Notes under the pieces: generated by a model
Told to the model about the DNA's origin: nothing
The model's input: only the letters and a program-made list of their open reading frames with translations
Database searches by the model: none
Origin: Bordetella parapertussis
GTDB taxonomy: Bacteria > Pseudomonadota > Gammaproteobacteria > Burkholderiales > Burkholderiaceae_B
DNA length: 8,353 nt
Direction: 5' to 3'
Assembly (NCBI GenBank): GCA_943331855.1
Contig: CALQNE010000151.1
Coordinates: 1-8,353, forward strand
Part shown: positions 1 through 5,260 of the stretch, in pieces
Layout: each line of letters begins with the position of its first letter
How positions within the stretch are numbered: the stretch's first letter is position 1
Made by a program: the position numbers and the translations under genes

Positions 1-185
1 CCGCGATTAACAGAATTAGCCAAGCGTTTTCTGAAGTCGCTGCCGACCCCAAAGTGCGCAGTCAGTTAGCAGAAAGTGGGTACTCGACCATTGGTTCAAC
101 GCCTGCGGCTTTTGGCACGTTGATCGAAAACGAGTTGGTCAAATGGAACAAGGCTGTCAAAGATTCTGGCGCGACTATTCAATAG
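1..185 (+). CDS. Bug/TctC-family periplasmic binding protein, C-terminal fragment (5' end outside window)
   Basis: The left edge enters an open frame whose first complete codon is at position 3 and which ends with TAG at 183-185, giving 60 visible residues. They read as the C-terminal helix region of a Bug/TctC extracytoplasmic solute receptor: a Val-Ala-Ala-Asp-Pro-Lys-Val segment, then a Leu-Ala-Glu-Ser-Gly-Tyr turn, then a terminal helix with Leu-Val-Lys-Trp-Asn-Lys. The same pattern (DP, then a Gly turn, then a helix with a Trp near the C-terminus) closes the other two Bug proteins in this window. Family members bind carboxylates or related small molecules in the periplasm. The next gene, another Bug protein, starts 29 nt downstream on the same strand, so the two are probably co-transcribed. 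The sequences have diverged clearly, so this is not a recent duplication. The ligand-binding part is not visible. Confidence 0.85.
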   Translation, partial: AINRISQAFSEVAADPKVRSQLAESGYSTIGSTPAAFGTLIENELVKWNKAVKDSGATIQ

Positions 186-214
186 AACAATTAAAACAAA
201 TACCGAGAATACTC

Positions 215-1213
215 ATGTCAAAACAGCTGTTATCTCATGCCCGCTCCTTTGCAATACGCGTGGTGGGCGGATTGTTAGTGTCAAGCTGCCTCAGTGCTTT
301 CGCTTATGCGCAAGCGAACTGGCCAGAACGTCCCGTCAAACTCATCGTCGGCTACCCGCCGGCTGGGCCAGTTGATGCAACCGGGCGAACGTTTGCTCGT
401 TTTTTGGGCGAACAACTCAAACAATCGGTAGTCGTCGAAAACCGCGCTGGGGCAAGTGGCATGGTTGGCGCAGACGTCACTGCCAAAGCCACCCCGGACG
501 GCTACCTACTGAACTTTATTGCTAGCCCTACGATGACGATTTCGCCGATCGTTCAACGCACCAAACTCTTTGATCCGCGTCAGGATTTCACCATCGTGAG
601 TGCGGTCGTCAACTACACCAATATGCTGTTGATCGGGCCGCAGATTCCTGCAAAAACCGTTGCAGAGCTTGTTGCTTATGCGAAAGCAAATCCAGACAAG
701 GTTTCGTTCGCATCGGCCGGATTTGGCGGATCAAACCATTTATCAGCCGAGCTTTTGGTTCAATCAACCAATGCGCCAATGCTGCACGTACCTTATAAAG
801 GAAACTCGCCTGCGATGATGGACGTGATTAGCGGCAAGATCACCTTCATGTTCGATATCACGAGCACTGGCAAAGTGTTTGTCGAAAGCGGGCAAGCGCG
901 TACCTTAGCGGTCACCTCAAAAGAGCGAAACCCAAGTCTGCCAAATGTTCCGACAATGATCGAAGCGGGCATCGCAGACTATGAGGTAGTAGGTTGGTTG
1001 GCCGTCGTCGGCCCTAAAAACCTACCTGCAGAAGTTGTGGCAAAACTTTCAAACGCCATTGAAATCGTCAAGCACGATCCAGCTTTTCGCAAAGCGATCG
1101 AAGATGGCGGTTATACGATTGACTCAGTGAACGCTAAAGAACTGAACGCGCGCATTATGCGTGAATACGCAATGTGGGAACGCGTCATCATCAAAGGTAA
1201 TCTGCAGCAATAA
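215..1213 (+). CDS. Bug/TctC-family tripartite tricarboxylate transporter substrate-binding protein
   Basis: A 332-residue periplasmic receptor of normal family length. An ATG at 143 in the same frame would overlap the preceding gene by 43 nt and add 24 residues ahead of the signal peptide. ATG 215 is preferred because a Sec signal peptide follows directly: a basic n-region with Arg10 and Arg15, a hydrophobic stretch at about 16-31, and a likely cleavage after Ala-Tyr-Ala (32/33). The only ribosome-binding sequence is a weak GAGA at 205-208. The first ligand loop, at about 46-58, reads Gly-Tyr-Pro-Pro-Ala-Gly-Pro-Val-Asp, a variant of the usual Phe-Pro-x-Gly-Gly-x-x-Asp. The second loop, Gly-Phe-Gly-Gly-Ser-Asn-His-Leu, is at about 169-176. 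The family binds mono- or dicarboxylates, amides or aromatic acids, and the ligand here is unknown. No TctA/TctB membrane components are present, which is common for orphan Bug genes in Burkholderiales. A flavin oxidoreductase gene follows after 40 nt. Confidence 0.93.
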   Translation: MSKQLLSHARSFAIRVVGGLLVSSCLSAFAYAQANWPERPVKLIVGYPPAGPVDATGRTFARFLGEQLKQSVVVENRAGASGMVGADVTAKATPDGYLLNFIASPTMTISPIVQRTKLFDPRQDFTIVSAVVNYTNMLLIGPQIPAKTVAELVAYAKANPDKVSFASAGFGGSNHLSAELLVQSTNAPMLHVPYKGNSPAMMDVISGKITFMFDITSTGKVFVESGQARTLAVTSKERNPSLPNVPTMIEAGIADYEVVGWLAVVGPKNLPAEVVAKLSNAIEIVKHDPAFRKAIEDGGYTIDSVNAKELNARIMREYAMWERVIIKGNLQQ

Positions 1214-1241
1214 TATTGTTAGCACCGTTTTAACTCATCAT

Positions 1242-1246
1242 CAGGA
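1242..1246 (+). promoter_or_regulatory. Ribosome binding site that sets a GTG start
   Basis: CAGGA at 1242-1246 lies 7 nt before the GTG at 1254. No such sequence precedes the in-frame ATG at 1161, which lies inside the upstream Bug gene. This site decides the start of the flavin oxidoreductase. Confidence 0.7.
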
Positions 1247-1253
1247 CCTGTCC

Positions 1254-2222
1254 GTGCATACCGTTTCGACCTTGCAACATTTGTTAGCCCAAACTCGCCT
1301 CCCCGTCATTGGGGCTCCCATGTTTTTGGTCTCAGGTACGGATCTGGTCGTGGCCCAATGCACCGCTGGAGTGATCGGCACATTTCCAACACTCAATGCC
1401 CGTCCTCAAGAAGAGCTACCAAAGTGGCTCACCGAAATCAAGTCGCGACTGGCAGAATACAAAGTGCAGCACCCGCGCGCCGTGGTATCGCCGTTTGGCG
1501 TCAACCTCATTGTGCATCCGTCAAATCCTCGCTGGGAAAGCGATCTTGAAATTTGCGCTCAGCATGAAGTGCCCATTTTCATTACCTCGCTGCATGCACC
1601 AAACACAGTAGTCGATCGCGTACATCCGTACGGCGGCCTCGTCTTACATGATGTCACCAATGCGCGTCATGCCCGCAAAGCGATTGACGCAGGTGTCGAC
1701 GGACTTATTCTGGTTGCAAGTGGTGCTGGTGGTCACGCTGGCACCCTCAACCCAATCGCGTTGGTCAATGAGATCCGTCAATTTTATAATGGCCCGATTA
1801 TTTTGTCGGGATGCATTTCGCACGGCAAAGACATCTTGGCGGCTCGCGCCTTAGGCTGCGACTTTGCGTATTTAGGCACACGGTTCATTGCAACACACGA
1901 ATCCATGGCGCCCGCACGCTATCAAAATATGGTTGTTGAGGCCGATGCAGCCGAGATCTTGTACTCCCCCTATTTCACAGGAGTACCAGGAAACTATTTG
2001 AAGGCAAGCATTATTGCAGCCGGCATCGAACCCGAAGATGTGCTGGCCGCCAAAGTGGGCGGCACCGTCGTCTTAAATAAAGATTTACGCCCCAAAGCCT
2101 GGAAAGACATCTGGGGCGCAGGCCAGGGCGTTGGCGCGATCGACTGCATTATGTCGGTGCATGATTTGGTCGATCAACTCATCGCCGAGTACGAGCAAGC
2201 TAAACGCGACATTCTCCGTTAG
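1254..2222 (+). CDS. Nitronate monooxygenase / 2-nitropropane dioxygenase-like FMN oxidoreductase
   Basis: A 322-residue cytoplasmic TIM-barrel flavoprotein. GTG 1254 is chosen over ATG 1161 because CAGGA precedes it at good spacing. The predicted protein then begins just before the first barrel strand, Val-Ile-Gly-Ala-Pro-Met-Phe (18-24), as usual for the family. Other visible family motifs are Gly-Val-Asn-Leu-Ile-Val-His (82-88), the hallmark Ala-Gly-Gly-His-Ala-Gly (158-163, with His161 at the usual catalytic/flavin position), Leu-Ser-Gly-Cys-Ile-Ser (184-189), and the FMN-phosphate region Leu-Gly-Thr-Arg-Phe (207-211). Characterised members oxidise alkyl nitronates using FMN and O2, while close relatives are NADH:quinone reductases, and automatic annotations in this family are often wrong. 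The physiological substrate is therefore uncertain. The gene follows a Bug protein by 40 nt and is probably in its operon. Its stop is 8 bp from the stop of a convergent gene. Confidence 0.9.
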   Translation: MHTVSTLQHLLAQTRLPVIGAPMFLVSGTDLVVAQCTAGVIGTFPTLNARPQEELPKWLTEIKSRLAEYKVQHPRAVVSPFGVNLIVHPSNPRWESDLEICAQHEVPIFITSLHAPNTVVDRVHPYGGLVLHDVTNARHARKAIDAGVDGLILVASGAGGHAGTLNPIALVNEIRQFYNGPIILSGCISHGKDILAARALGCDFAYLGTRFIATHESMAPARYQNMVVEADAAEILYSPYFTGVPGNYLKASIIAAGIEPEDVLAAKVGGTVVLNKDLRPKAWKDIWGAGQGVGAIDCIMSVHDLVDQLIAEYEQAKRDILR

Positions 2223-2230
2223 CCGCGTAT

Positions 2231-3226
2231 TTAGTCCTCAACTTTGATATTCGCGCTGCGAATTGTCTCGCCCCATTTTTTAATTTCGTGGGCTAGAAAT
2301 GTACGAAATTCTTCTGGCGTGCCTGGCGCGGGCTCAGCGCCCGCAGCCATTAAGGCTTGAGCAGTTTTAGGGTCAGACAACACCTTGTTCATATCAGCAT
2401 TGACGCGCTGCACGATTGCAGGCGCAGTCCCTGCAGGTGCAAAAACGCCAGTCCACGAGTACCCCTCATAGCCTGGCAAGCCCGACGCGGCGATTGTGGG
2501 AAGCTCAGGAAAAAAAGCCGATGGCGCTGCGTTGCCGACAGCCAACGCACGCACTTTACCGGACTTGATAAAGGGCATGGCTGAGATCGCGTCTGCGAAC
2601 ATCACCTGCACTTGCCCTCCGACAAGATCCTGCATCGCAGGCGCACTGCCCTTGTAGGGAATGTGTTGCATGGTAGTGCCCGCCATACTGTTAAATAACT
2701 CACCCGCCAAGTGTGTACCGCCGCCGGTACCAGACGAGCTGTACGACAGCTTGGTCGGGTTTGCCTTTGAGTAGGCGATCAACTCAGCGACTGTCTTGGC
2801 GGGCACACTGGGATGCACCACCAACACAATCGGAAAGCGTGCGGTCAAACCAACAGGTACGAAGTCTTTTTGAATGTCGTAGCTCAGGTTCGGTTTCAAG
2901 TTAGGCAAAATCGCGTGGTGAATCGCAGCAAAGAAAAAACTGTAGCCATCCGGAGCGGCCTTCGCCGCAGCGAGCGCACCGACAATGCCGCCGGCGCCTG
3001 CTTTATTTTCAATCGGCGTCGCCACAGACCAAAGCTGTGACAGGGGTTGCGCAGTCAACCGCGCCGTCGTGTCTACCGGGCCGCCTGGCGGAAAAGGCAC
3101 GATAAAGGTCACTGCGTGATCAGGCCACTTCGTCTGCGTTTGGGCAAAGGCCGCGAATCCGCTGCCCGCCAAGCCAACAATCGCAAGCACAACAGAAAGA
3201 GCTCGAAAAAACGTTTGATTTAACAT
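2231..3226 (-). CDS. Bug/TctC-family tripartite tricarboxylate transporter substrate-binding protein
   Basis: A 331-residue periplasmic receptor on the minus strand. ATG at 3226 is supported by AGGTAG 7 nt upstream and by an immediate signal peptide: hydrophobic residues at about 9-26 and likely cleavage after Ala-Phe-Ala (28/29). The first ligand loop at 44-56 matches the family closely (Pro-Phe-Pro-Pro-Gly-Gly-Pro-Val-Asp-Thr-Thr-Ala-Arg, with Asp52 the usual ligand-contacting position). The second loop, Gly-Thr-Gly-Gly-Gly-Thr-His-Leu-Ala-Gly-Glu-Leu-Phe, is at 166-178. This is a more canonical family member than the Bug protein at 215-1213. It is divergent from the catabolic block starting at 3453 and shares its 226-bp upstream region, so joint regulation and delivery of that pathway's acid substrate are plausible inferences. 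It is convergent with the nitronate monooxygenase gene. The ligand is not determinable from sequence. Confidence 0.95.
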   Translation of the reverse strand: MLNQTFFRALSVVLAIVGLAGSGFAAFAQTQTKWPDHAVTFIVPFPPGGPVDTTARLTAQPLSQLWSVATPIENKAGAGGIVGALAAAKAAPDGYSFFFAAIHHAILPNLKPNLSYDIQKDFVPVGLTARFPIVLVVHPSVPAKTVAELIAYSKANPTKLSYSSSGTGGGTHLAGELFNSMAGTTMQHIPYKGSAPAMQDLVGGQVQVMFADAISAMPFIKSGKVRALAVGNAAPSAFFPELPTIAASGLPGYEGYSWTGVFAPAGTAPAIVQRVNADMNKVLSDPKTAQALMAAGAEPAPGTPEEFRTFLAHEIKKWGETIRSANIKVED

Positions 3227-3233
3227 CTGTCAT

Positions 3234-3239
3234 CTACCT
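3234..3239 (-). promoter_or_regulatory. Ribosome binding site of the leftward Bug gene
   Basis: Read on the minus strand, 3239-3234 is AGGTAG, 7 nt upstream of the ATG at 3226-3224. It supports that start codon. Confidence 0.6.
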
Positions 3240-3243
3240 ATTT

Positions 3244-3255
3244 AGGGTTATCCCT
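3244..3255. repeat. Short hairpin AGGG-TTAT-CCCT, with its first 8 bases repeated downstream
   Basis: AGGG (3244-3247) and CCCT (3252-3255) form a perfect 4-bp inverted repeat around TTAT. The octamer AGGGTTAT (3244-3251) recurs at 3380-3387, where it forms the right arm of another hairpin, 136 bp away. On the minus strand the hairpin lies just upstream of the Bug ribosome binding site, within its probable leader. The motif is short enough to be chance. A regulator half-site or an RNA element are alternatives. Confidence 0.3.
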
Positions 3256-3368
3256 GATTTTCTATACAAGACCAATAGCTGCGCAATATTCCAAAACACT
3301 TAAGTCTGACCTTATGAATGCTGAACACCGCCGGCCTCAGATTAACTCTACTATGTTAGCGATAGAAT

Positions 3369-3393
3369 ACCCTGCAAGAAGGGTTATTTTTTT
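3369..3393 (+). terminator. Terminator-like hairpin with T-run in the leader of the catabolic block
   Basis: ACCCT (3369-3373) and AGGGT (3380-3384) pair around the loop GCAAGA, and are followed by TA and seven Ts (3387-3393). The pairing may extend by about three A-T pairs if T3385 is bulged. This is the layout of an intrinsic terminator on the plus strand, but with a short and weak stem. It lies 60 nt before the dehydrogenase start rather than after a gene. It could stop antisense transcription arriving from the monooxygenase operon, act as a leader attenuator, or be chance. If the TAGAAT at 3363 is the real -10, the hairpin would straddle the transcription start and could not terminate that transcript. 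Confidence 0.35.
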
Positions 3394-3411
3394 GTGGCAC
3401 AACGGGTGCCA
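3392..3411. promoter_or_regulatory. Overlapping inverted repeats, candidate operator
   Basis: Two dyads overlap here. TTGTG-G-CACAA (3392-3402) is an 11-bp palindrome with a single central base. TGGCAC (3395-3400) pairs with GTGCCA (3406-3411) across a 5-base spacer. They lie immediately after the T-run and 42-61 nt before the dehydrogenase start codon. Such dyads between divergent genes are typical of repressor or activator sites, but no regulator gene is in the window and the assignment is inferred. Confidence 0.3.
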
Positions 3412-3440
3412 TGCAAATAGATCGTGCAAACGATTGGACT

Positions 3441-3446
3441 GGAGAG
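3441..3446 (+). promoter_or_regulatory. Strong ribosome binding site of the dehydrogenase
   Basis: GGAGAG lies 6 nt before ATG 3453 and is the best Shine-Dalgarno sequence in the window. It selects that start over the in-frame ATG at 3411, which has no such sequence and falls at the end of an inverted repeat. Confidence 0.75.
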
Positions 3447-3452
3447 CATGAA

Positions 3453-4373
3453 ATGAGTGGAATGTTGGCAGGTAAAGTCGCCGTGGTCACTGGCGCAGGC
3501 GGCGGAATTGGACGCGGTATTGCTATGGCGATGGCTGCGGCCGGTGCGAAAGTCGTTTGTAACGATATCGGCGCAACGCTTTCAGGTGAAGGCCCGGGTG
3601 CCGGTGCGGGTCCTGCCCAACAAGTCACCGATGCGATTATTGCGGCGGGCGGCCAGGCCGTACCCAACACAGACAGCGTCTCAACCCGCGCCAGCGCAAA
3701 CGGCATTATCGAAACCGCGATTCAGCACTTTGGGCGCATTGACATCGTTGTGAATAATGCGGGCAACTTGCGCGACCGCGTGTTTCATAAAATGAGCGAT
3801 GAAGAATGGAGCCAAGTGATTGATGTCCATTTAAATGGCACATTTTTTGTTAGTCGCGCTGCAGCGAATCACTTTCGCGAGCAAGAGTCGGGTGCCTTTG
3901 TGCATATGACTTCAACCTCGGGCTTGATTGGAAACATCGGCCAGGCCAATTATTCGGCTGCCAAGCTTGGTATTGCTGCGTTGTCAAAATCGATCGCACT
4001 GGATATGCAACGCTATAACGTGCGCTCAAACTGTATCGCGCCTTTCGCCTGGAGCCGGATGACTAGCTCAATTCCAGCAAATACTCCTGAAGAAAAAGCA
4101 CGCGTGACAAAATTACAAAAAATGGATGCTAACAAGATTGGCCCAATGGCCGTGTACCTAGCAAGCCCAGAAGCAAAAGATGTCACTGGTCAAATTTTCG
4201 GTGTGCGCGCAAACGAAATCATGCTCTTTAGCCAGCCACGTCCGATCCGTTCAGTGCACATGAGTACTGGCTGGACGCCCGAATCGATCGCCGAAATCGC
4301 CGCACCTGCGATGCGCCATCACTTCATGGCGCTTGATCGCTCACCCGATGCCATCGACTGGGATCCAATCTGA
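3453..4373 (+). CDS. Short-chain dehydrogenase, (3R)-hydroxyacyl-CoA dehydrogenase type (MFE-2-like)
   Basis: A 306-residue cytoplasmic SDR. ATG 3453 is chosen for its GGAGAG site. The Rossmann glycine motif Thr-Gly-Ala-Gly-Gly-Gly-Ile-Gly is at 13-20. Asp38 at the end of the second strand suggests NAD rather than NADP. Asn-Asn-Ala-Gly is at 101-104, the catalytic Ser is at 154 or 156, and the catalytic Tyr167-x-x-x-Lys171 follows. The sequence Asn-Asn-Ala-Gly-Asn-Leu-Arg-Asp-Arg (101-109) and the glycine-rich insert at about 44-54 resemble the dehydrogenase unit of peroxisomal multifunctional enzyme 2 rather than FabG. The protein is also about 60 residues longer than FabG at the C-terminus. 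The likely reaction is oxidation of a (3R)-hydroxyacyl-CoA to the 3-ketoacyl-CoA. The next gene, a MaoC hydratase, starts 2 nt after the stop and would supply that substrate. This is the first gene of the four-gene block. The acyl group is unknown. Confidence 0.92.
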   Translation: MSGMLAGKVAVVTGAGGGIGRGIAMAMAAAGAKVVCNDIGATLSGEGPGAGAGPAQQVTDAIIAAGGQAVPNTDSVSTRASANGIIETAIQHFGRIDIVVNNAGNLRDRVFHKMSDEEWSQVIDVHLNGTFFVSRAAANHFREQESGAFVHMTSTSGLIGNIGQANYSAAKLGIAALSKSIALDMQRYNVRSNCIAPFAWSRMTSSIPANTPEEKARVTKLQKMDANKIGPMAVYLASPEAKDVTGQIFGVRANEIMLFSQPRPIRSVHMSTGWTPESIAEIAAPAMRHHFMALDRSPDAIDWDPI

Positions 4374-4375
4374 TC

Positions 4376-5230
4376 ATGGATTATCACAATATCAAAAACT
4401 GGAAGTTTCCAGAGGTTGATCAAACCTACACCGAGAACGACAGTATTTTGTATGCGCTCGGCATAGGCTTTGGGCAAGAGCCGACCAATCGCGACCAGTT
4501 GAAATACGTCTACGAAAAAAACATGCAGACGTTTCCAACGATGGCTGTGGTGTTGGGCTACCCCGGCTTTTGGATGAAAGATCCTAAAGCGGGCGTGAAC
4601 TGGGTCAAGCTTGTGCACGGAGAGCAGCGTCTGAAGATTCATCGTCCGTTGCCGACCTCTGGTCGCGTGATTGGTCGCGGACGCATCACCCATGTGATCG
4701 ACAAGGGCGCCGACAAAGGTGCCTTGGTCTTATCAGAACGGACCCTGCATGACCCCGAGGGCAACCTGTATGTGACGATTGCATCTACAACGTTCTGTCG
4801 GGGTGATGGTGGTTTAAGTCAAAGCGACGAGGCTCCAGCCGCTCTGCAAGCCACCCCAGACCGCGCACCAGATTTGGTTTGTGAATTACCCACCCTGCCT
4901 CAAGCGGCGTTGATTTATCGACTCTGCGCAGATAACAATCCTTTGCATGCCGACTTAGAAGTGGCAGCAAACGCTGGCTTCCCACGTCCTATTCTGCATG
5001 GCCTTTGCACCTACGGTGTGGCGGCACGCGCAATTGTTCAGGCCGCCTGCGATCACGACGCGACACGTTTAACGCAAATGGACACACGTTTTTCGTCACC
5101 GGTATTTCCAGGCGAAACACTGATTTGCGAAATGTGGCGCGACGGCAAGGAAGCCATCAGATTTCGTGCCAAAGTTAAAGAGCGCGACATCATGGTCTTG
5201 AGCCACGGCTATGCAGGGATCAAGGCTTAA
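4376..5230 (+). CDS. MaoC-family (R)-specific 2-enoyl-CoA hydratase (hydratase 2, double hot-dog)
   Basis: 284 residues, the length expected of a two-domain hydratase 2. The N-terminal half (about 1-145) is a degenerate hot-dog domain that in known structures accommodates the acyl chain. The C-terminal MaoC domain (about 160-284) carries the hydratase-2 signature Tyr-Arg-Leu-Cys-Ala-Asp-Asn-Asn-Pro-Leu-His-Ala-Asp (181-193). Asp186 and His191 are at the catalytic positions, and Arg-Pro-Ile-Leu-His-Gly-Leu follows (204-210). All key residues are present. The reaction is hydration of a trans-2-enoyl-CoA to the (3R)-hydroxyacyl-CoA. The start lies 2 nt after the dehydrogenase stop with no strong ribosome binding site of its own (GGGA at 4360-4363 is 12 nt away), so translational coupling is likely. 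With the upstream dehydrogenase it reproduces two consecutive steps of MFE-2 beta-oxidation. Substrate range cannot be predicted, although the complete N-terminal domain suggests more than short chains. Confidence 0.94.
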   Translation: MDYHNIKNWKFPEVDQTYTENDSILYALGIGFGQEPTNRDQLKYVYEKNMQTFPTMAVVLGYPGFWMKDPKAGVNWVKLVHGEQRLKIHRPLPTSGRVIGRGRITHVIDKGADKGALVLSERTLHDPEGNLYVTIASTTFCRGDGGLSQSDEAPAALQATPDRAPDLVCELPTLPQAALIYRLCADNNPLHADLEVAANAGFPRPILHGLCTYGVAARAIVQAACDHDATRLTQMDTRFSSPVFPGETLICEMWRDGKEAIRFRAKVKERDIMVLSHGYAGIKA

Positions 5231-5260
5231 GCGCGCATACACCTCACTCAGCGACAACCT

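Larger units (their letters stand above)
3227..3452. promoter_or_regulatory. Divergent intergenic region between Bug gene and catabolic block
   Basis: This 226-bp stretch must carry the 5' regions of both the leftward Bug gene and the rightward dehydrogenase-led block. It is visibly A+T-richer than the flanking genes. Rightward, TAGAAT at 3363-3368 matches the -10 consensus at five of six bases, but the best partner (TTAACT, 3342-3347) is at a short 15-bp spacing. Leftward, TATAGA-like and GATAAC-like sequences occur between 3240 and 3275 with poor -35 partners. No promoter can be called firmly. The region also holds an 8-bp palindrome ACTTAAGT (3298-3305), which could be chance, and the inverted repeats listed separately. 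No small gene or RNA gene was recognised. Confidence 0.5.

Noticed and set aside
143..214. N-terminal extension of the second Bug protein from ATG 143
   Set aside because: It would overlap the preceding gene by 43 nt and place 24 non-signal residues before a clear Sec signal peptide. ATG 215 gives a normal precursor.
278..289. Possible lipobox (Val-Ser-Ser-Cys, Cys25) in the second Bug signal peptide
   Set aside because: The hydrophobic stretch continues beyond the Cys and ends in a good signal peptidase I site (Ala-Tyr-Ala). Bug receptors are normally soluble.
1161..1253. N-terminal extension of the nitronate monooxygenase-like protein from ATG 1161
   Set aside because: It lies largely inside the Bug gene, has no ribosome binding site and adds a tail unlike the family. 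GTG 1254 has CAGGA at good spacing.
3298..3305. Perfect 8-bp palindrome ACTTAAGT
   Set aside because: Too short and A/T-rich to distinguish from chance in a non-coding region, with no extension of symmetry.
3411..3452. Dehydrogenase start at ATG 3411
   Set aside because: There is no Shine-Dalgarno sequence before it and it falls at the end of an inverted repeat. The 14 extra residues precede a normal SDR N-terminus starting at 3453.
3356..3706. Minus-strand open frame of 116 residues rich in Pro and Ala
   Set aside because: It overlaps the intergenic region and the well-supported dehydrogenase, and has the low-complexity composition of antisense to a Gly/Ala-rich gene. It is a shadow frame.
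5228..5260. Hydratase and CoA-transferase genes are in the same frame, separated only by TAA and ten sense codons, suggesting a read-through fusion
   Set aside because: A one-in-three coincidence. TAA is the least leaky stop, no read-through context is evident, and both proteins are full length for their families.
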